The position numbers and the translations under genes are program-made. From Roseibium denhamense (lineage in GTDB: Bacteria; Pseudomonadota; Alphaproteobacteria; Rhizobiales; Stappiaceae), in the NCBI RefSeq assembly GCF_009711415.1, contig NZ_SMLZ01000116.1, positions 387,488-451,487 on the forward strand: 64,000 nucleotides of DNA, written 5' to 3'. A model generated the notes under the pieces. It saw only the letters and a program-made list of their open reading frames with translations, was not told the origin of the DNA and did no database searches. Shown here one piece after another: positions 60,734 to 64,000 of this stretch (its first letter is position 1; each line of letters opens with the position of its first letter).

Positions 60734-60853
60734 TTAGTCGCGGCCGATTTCGTTGAGACGCTCATCGTCGGACCGCAGTTCAAGCCACATGGCATTGAGG
60801 ATTGCCAGGCAGCAGGCCAAGGGCATTCCGAGGATCCAGGCGAAGTACCACAT
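60734..60853 (-). CDS. cydX: Cytochrome bd oxidase small subunit CydX
   Basis: A 39-residue single-helix membrane protein, too short for ordinary gene finders. It reads 'MWYFAWILGMPLACCLAILN' then 'AMWLELRSDDERLNEIGRD', matching the CydX/YbgT pattern of M-W-Y-F-A-W-x-L-G and the later W-L-E. It begins 24 bases after the cydB stop on the same strand, the classical cydABX position. It stabilises the heme site of the CydAB complex. Two adjacent cysteines in the helix ('ACC') are unusual. Confidence 0.93.
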   Translation of the reverse strand: MWYFAWILGMPLACCLAILNAMWLELRSDDERLNEIGRD

Positions 60854-60877
60854 CGCAATGTTCTCCCAGTGGCCAGC

Positions 60878-62035
60878 TCAATAGGCCGTATGATTATCCC
60901 GCTCGATCGTTTGTTCGTCCACCTTGCCCCAGAGAACCCGGTAAACCCAAGCGGTGTAGGTCAGAACGATTGGCAGAAAGATGATGGTTGCCACCAGCAT
61001 GTTAAACAAGGTCCGGTGGGTTGACGAGGCATCCCAAACCGTCAAGCTCGCCTCCGGCTGAACCGAAGACGGCAGGATGAACGGGAACATGGACACTCCG
61101 ACCGTGGCGATAATCCCGAATACAGCCATCTTGGAAAATGCGAAAATCAGTTTTTCCAGACGGGTCTGCAGGAGAACGAGTGTTCCGGCCAGACCGAGAA
61201 AGCCCAATCCCGGTGCTGCCCACAGGGTCGGATGCGCCGCGTAGTTGCGCATCCAGCCCCCTGCTTCCACAACGGCCTGCTTTGCCAAAGGATTGGCCTG
61301 CATGTTCGGATCGATGTCGGATGTAATCCTGAACCCTTCCACATAACCGGAGGCGACAAGATATCCGCCAGCCGCAAACAGGACCAAACCGAAACCCGAG
61401 GCAATGGTCCCAAACCGCCGCGCGCGCTGAGCCACCTCCCCGGAAGCACGCATGACGAGCCATACGGAGCCATGGGCTACCAGCATTGCCACTGACAACA
61501 GGCCGCACAAAAGTGAGAATGGCGAGAACAAGCCGAAAAACGACCCCTCGTAGGTCATGCGAAGGTCAGGATCGAGTTTGAATGGCACGCCCAAGAGAAC
61601 ATTGCCAACGGCAACCCCAAAGACGAGCGCAGGCACGGCGGACCCGGTGAAAAGCGCCCAATCCCAGGCGCTCCGCCAAGCCGGGTCCGGCCGCTTCGAG
61701 CGGTATTTGAAGGCGACAGGCCGCAAGATCATGGCCGCCAGCACCACAAACATGGCAAGGTAAAACCCGGAGAAGCTGATCGCGTAGAGCGGCGGCCAGG
61801 CTGCGAAAATCGCGCCGCCACCGAGAATGAACCAGACCTGGTTGCCCTCCCAGGTCGGACCGATCGTGTTGATCACCACACGCCGTTCGATGTCTGTGTC
61901 CGCCACGAACGGCAACAGCGTTCCAACGCCCATGTCGAAACCATCCGTCGCCGCAAAGCCGATCAAGAGCACCCCGAGCAGCAGCCACCAGATCATCTTC
62001 AAGGTGGAGTAGTCGATAAGTTCGTGCAAAACCAA
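60878..62035 (-). CDS. cydB: Cytochrome d ubiquinol oxidase subunit II
   Basis: A 385-residue inner-membrane subunit with eight or nine helices. The N-terminal 'LLIGFAATDGFDMGVGTLLP' and 'INTIGPTWEGNQVWFILGGG' are CydB signatures; the protein also has 'FLGLAGTLVLLQTRLEKLIF'. With CydA it forms the bd-type terminal oxidase, which has high oxygen affinity and supports growth at low oxygen or under nitric-oxide stress. It follows cydA by five bases and is followed by cydX. The long polar C-terminal tail after 'WVYRVLWGKVDEQTIERDNH' is normal. Confidence 0.95.
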   Translation of the reverse strand: MVLHELIDYSTLKMIWWLLLGVLLIGFAATDGFDMGVGTLLPFVADTDIERRVVINTIGPTWEGNQVWFILGGGAIFAAWPPLYAISFSGFYLAMFVVLAAMILRPVAFKYRSKRPDPAWRSAWDWALFTGSAVPALVFGVAVGNVLLGVPFKLDPDLRMTYEGSFFGLFSPFSLLCGLLSVAMLVAHGSVWLVMRASGEVAQRARRFGTIASGFGLVLFAAGGYLVASGYVEGFRITSDIDPNMQANPLAKQAVVEAGGWMRNYAAHPTLWAAPGLGFLGLAGTLVLLQTRLEKLIFAFSKMAVFGIIATVGVSMFPFILPSSVQPEASLTVWDASSTHRTLFNMLVATIIFLPIVLTYTAWVYRVLWGKVDEQTIERDNHTAY

Positions 62036-62040
62036 AGTGC

Positions 62041-63651
62041 CTACTCCGCTGGAACGGGAATGGACCGGGGCGCAGACCCCGCGGACATTGCGGACGGAAT
62101 GGCCTCCTTGTCAGGCGTGTGCTCTTCCGGACCGATCTTGATGTATTTGATCATCAGCGCGATCTCGATCACCAAGAGTGTGCTGTAGAGGATGACAAAC
62201 CCTGCCAGGGTGAGCAGAACCTCTGTGACCGACAAGCTGGAAACACCGGCGGATGTCGGCAACATGCTCTCGATGATCCACGGCTGGCGTCCGTACTCGG
62301 CAACGAACCATCCCATTTCGCATGCGATCCACGGCAGAGGGATCGACCAGACCGTGATATGCAGGATCCAGCGCCGCTTTTCCCGCAAGACATCCAGCTT
62401 TCCGGTGGACGAGTAGTAAAAGAAAACCGCCGTCAGAAGGATGAAGAAGAAGCCGCAGGCAACCATGATCCGGAACGCATAGAACATGGGAAAGACGTTC
62501 GGCACGGTCGACCAGGCGGCCGCATCAATTTGTTCCATTGTCGCCGTGAGCGGGTCGTCTGTGTAAGGCAGCAGAAGATAGCCATAACCGAGCGAACCGG
62601 CGTTCTGCCGGAACGTTTCACGAATGTCCTCGCTGGCTTCAGCCGGATTAGCACGGATCTTCTGCAAGGCATCCCAGGCAATCGCCCCCTGGCGTATGCG
62701 GTCCTTTGACCGGTCCACAAGCTCATTGATGCCGGGGATGACCGTATCCAGTGACCGGGTCGCGATCAGCCCCATCACATAGGGAACCTCAATTGCAAAG
62801 AGGTTCTCGCGATTCTCCATATCCGGCCAGGCGACGAGATTGAACGCCGCCGGTGCGGGCTCGGTTTCCCACATAGCCTCGATGGTTGCGAGTTTCATCT
62901 TCTGGTTCAAATTCGCTTCGTAGCCGCTTTCATCGCCGAGGACGACAACGGACAGCGCGGAGGCAAAACCGAATGCCGCGGCAACAGCCATTGAGCGTTT
63001 GGCAATCTGCAGGTGGCGCCCTTGGAGCATGTACCAGGCCGAAACACCGAGCACGAACATCGCAGCTGTGACGTATCCGGCCGACACGGTGTGAACGAAC
63101 TTGGCCTGGGCCACCGGATTGAAAAGGACGTCGAAGAAACTCGTGACCTCCATCCGCATGGTGTCGGGATTGAAGACCGCACCGACCGGGTGCTGCATCC
63201 AGCCGTTTGCGATCAGGATCCAGAGCGCGGAAAAATTCGTCCCTAGCGCAACCGCCCAGGTTGCTGCCAAATGCTGACGTTTTGACAGCTTGTCCCAGCC
63301 AAAGAAGAACAGGCCGACAAATGTAGCCTCAAGGAAGAAGGCCATCAGACCTTCGATCGCAAGTGGCGCGCCAAAAACATCGCCGACATACTGGCTAAAA
63401 TAGGCCCAGTTCATCCCGAACTGGAACTCCATGGTCAAACCCGTTGCAACGCCTAGGACGAAATTGATGCCGAACAGCGTCCCCCAGAACTTCACCATCC
63501 GCTTCCAGATCTCGCGGCCGGTCATGACATAGACCGTTTCCATGACTGCGAGCAGAATAGATAGCCCGATGGTGAGCGGCACAAACAGGAAGTGGTAAAG
63601 CGCTGTCATGGCAAATTGCAGCCGTGACAGATCGACAACATTCAGTTCCAT
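62041..63651 (-). CDS. cydA: Cytochrome d ubiquinol oxidase subunit I
   Basis: A 536-residue subunit carrying hemes b558, b595 and d. The N-terminal 'LQFAMTALYHFLFVPLTIGL' contains the heme-b595/d ligand His near residue 19. 'WAYFSQYVGDVFGAPLAIEG' and 'FHTVSAGYVTAAMFVLG'-type region ('FVHTVSAGYVTAAMFVLGVS') are standard for the heme b558 area, and the quinol loop lies near 240-330. GGGGGTGA precedes the ATG closely. A possible promoter upstream has TTGACC and CAACAT 17 bases apart. No FNR box of TTGAT-N4-ATCAA type is seen upstream, so oxygen control is not evident from sequence. Confidence 0.96.
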   Translation of the reverse strand: MELNVVDLSRLQFAMTALYHFLFVPLTIGLSILLAVMETVYVMTGREIWKRMVKFWGTLFGINFVLGVATGLTMEFQFGMNWAYFSQYVGDVFGAPLAIEGLMAFFLEATFVGLFFFGWDKLSKRQHLAATWAVALGTNFSALWILIANGWMQHPVGAVFNPDTMRMEVTSFFDVLFNPVAQAKFVHTVSAGYVTAAMFVLGVSAWYMLQGRHLQIAKRSMAVAAAFGFASALSVVVLGDESGYEANLNQKMKLATIEAMWETEPAPAAFNLVAWPDMENRENLFAIEVPYVMGLIATRSLDTVIPGINELVDRSKDRIRQGAIAWDALQKIRANPAEASEDIRETFRQNAGSLGYGYLLLPYTDDPLTATMEQIDAAAWSTVPNVFPMFYAFRIMVACGFFFILLTAVFFYYSSTGKLDVLREKRRWILHITVWSIPLPWIACEMGWFVAEYGRQPWIIESMLPTSAGVSSLSVTEVLLTLAGFVILYSTLLVIEIALMIKYIKIGPEEHTPDKEAIPSAMSAGSAPRSIPVPAE

Positions 63652-63824
63652 CGCTCACCCCCTTTGAGTGCCGGACCGGCTTGAGCGCGTTGCAAGATGT
63701 TGGCTTACACTCGCGCTGGGGTCAATGCGATCCATTTCAATGCGGCGCAAAGCCTCACCGAAAACGCCCGGTCTTTTTTTCGATATCCGAAAGAATTAAC
63801 AAGGATTTACGAGAGTTGCGGCGC

Positions 63825-64000
63825 TTAATGGAGGTAAAGGACCTTGTCGGCCGCTTCAAGCTCGAGGCGTTTGTGCGCGATGACCATGGCGCCTGCGCGC
63901 CCCTTGAACGCCATGAACCGTTCGAGAACATCTGCGGCTGTGACCGAATCAAGTCCTTCGGTCATTTCGTCCAGGATAAACAGGTCCGGGCTCGTCAAAA
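63825..64000 (-). CDS. cydC: ABC transporter CydC, C-terminal fragment (cut by window edge)
   Basis: The last 58 codons of an ABC exporter subunit, open at the window edge. It contains the Walker B and D-loop 'LFILDEMTEGLDSVTAADVL' and the H-loop 'AMVIAHKRLELEAADKVLYL', ending two residues later at His. The E. coli equivalents are CydC and CydD, which export cysteine/glutathione to the periplasm for cytochrome bd assembly. Position directly upstream of cydA on the same strand, 173 bases away, points to CydC as the second gene of a cydDC pair whose start is outside the window. Confidence 0.9.
   Translation of the reverse strand, partial: LTSPDLFILDEMTEGLDSVTAADVLERFMAFKGRAGAMVIAHKRLELEAADKVLYLH

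Noticed and set aside
63652..63824. FNR/ANR site upstream of cydA
   Set aside because: No TTGAT-N4-ATCAA-like sequence is present; only a weak sigma-70-like promoter can be suggested.

Overview
This 64 kb window is a stretch of ordinary-looking, gene-dense, GC-rich bacterial chromosome. The gene families point to an alphaproteobacterium, most likely a marine or plant-associated heterotroph of the Stappiaceae/Rhodobacterales kind (Roseibium/Labrenzia-like); this is an inference from gene content, as there is no rRNA to confirm it. Supporting families are a DctPQM TRAP transporter, paired BMP-type nucleoside-binding proteins, DUF971, DUF1289 and DUF6134 proteins, a PleC/DivJ-like histidine kinase, CobT/CobS, a betaine demethylation cluster and a CydABX bd oxidase. 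I see no rRNA, tRNA, CRISPR array, phage or intact insertion sequence.

Layout. 0-12 kb: XRE regulator, succinate-semialdehyde dehydrogenase, glycerophosphodiesterase, a YceI - cytochrome b561 - YceI operon, a LysE exporter, class I fumarase, a DMT permease, a cold-shock protein, an unknown secreted protein, a DUF1989 protein and an L,D-transpeptidase. 12-15 kb: a TetR repressor divergent from a flavin-fold protein and an Asp-nucleophile alpha/beta hydrolase, with matching operators between them. 15-24 kb: DUF971 protein, photolyase, MoaA, a Bcr/CflA pump, Mrp, SDR, GNAT, a BLUF photoreceptor and BenE. 24.5-27.9 kb: a translationally coupled fdhD-mobA-mobB-moeA operon for molybdenum cofactor maturation.

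28-37 kb: a Tat-exported metallo-beta-lactamase-fold hydrolase, a LysR regulator, a GST, a polar amino-acid ABC importer (binding protein and two permeases, no ATPase), a Cys/Met-metabolism PLP enzyme, a second LysE, a second LysR and a beta-hydroxyacid dehydrogenase. 37.6-44.5 kb: a two-gene membrane/secreted cassette of unknown function, then the quaternary-amine demethylation cluster (ferredoxin reductase, Rieske oxygenase, DgcA/StcD-like flavoprotein) with a divergent TetR gene and strong palindromes, followed by an Lrp regulator. 44.7-52.5 kb: UDG-like protein, orphan histidine kinase, cobT/cobS, a lipoprotein hydrolase, DUF1289, a membrane aspartic protease and DusA. 52.6-57.7 kb: a TRAP transporter whose binding-protein gene carries a one-base homopolymer frameshift, a DUF6134 protein and a peroxiredoxin. 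57.8-64 kb: two tandem BMP-family binding proteins, a 0.67 kb gene-free gap, and cydC(partial)-cydA-cydB-cydX.

Working together, the window encodes parts of redox and respiratory adaptation (cytochrome bd, b561/YceI, peroxiredoxin), light and DNA-damage response (BLUF, photolyase, UDG-like), cofactor supply (Moco, cobalamin, Fe-S via Mrp) and uptake and breakdown of small organic osmolytes and acids. I found no strong candidate for a wholly new multi-gene system. The points most worth a second look are the dctP frameshift, the missing cluster cysteine in the DgcA/StcD-like enzyme, the BLUF protein lacking the semi-conserved Trp, the TetR-operator cassettes, and the unknown 37.6-38.6 kb pair.
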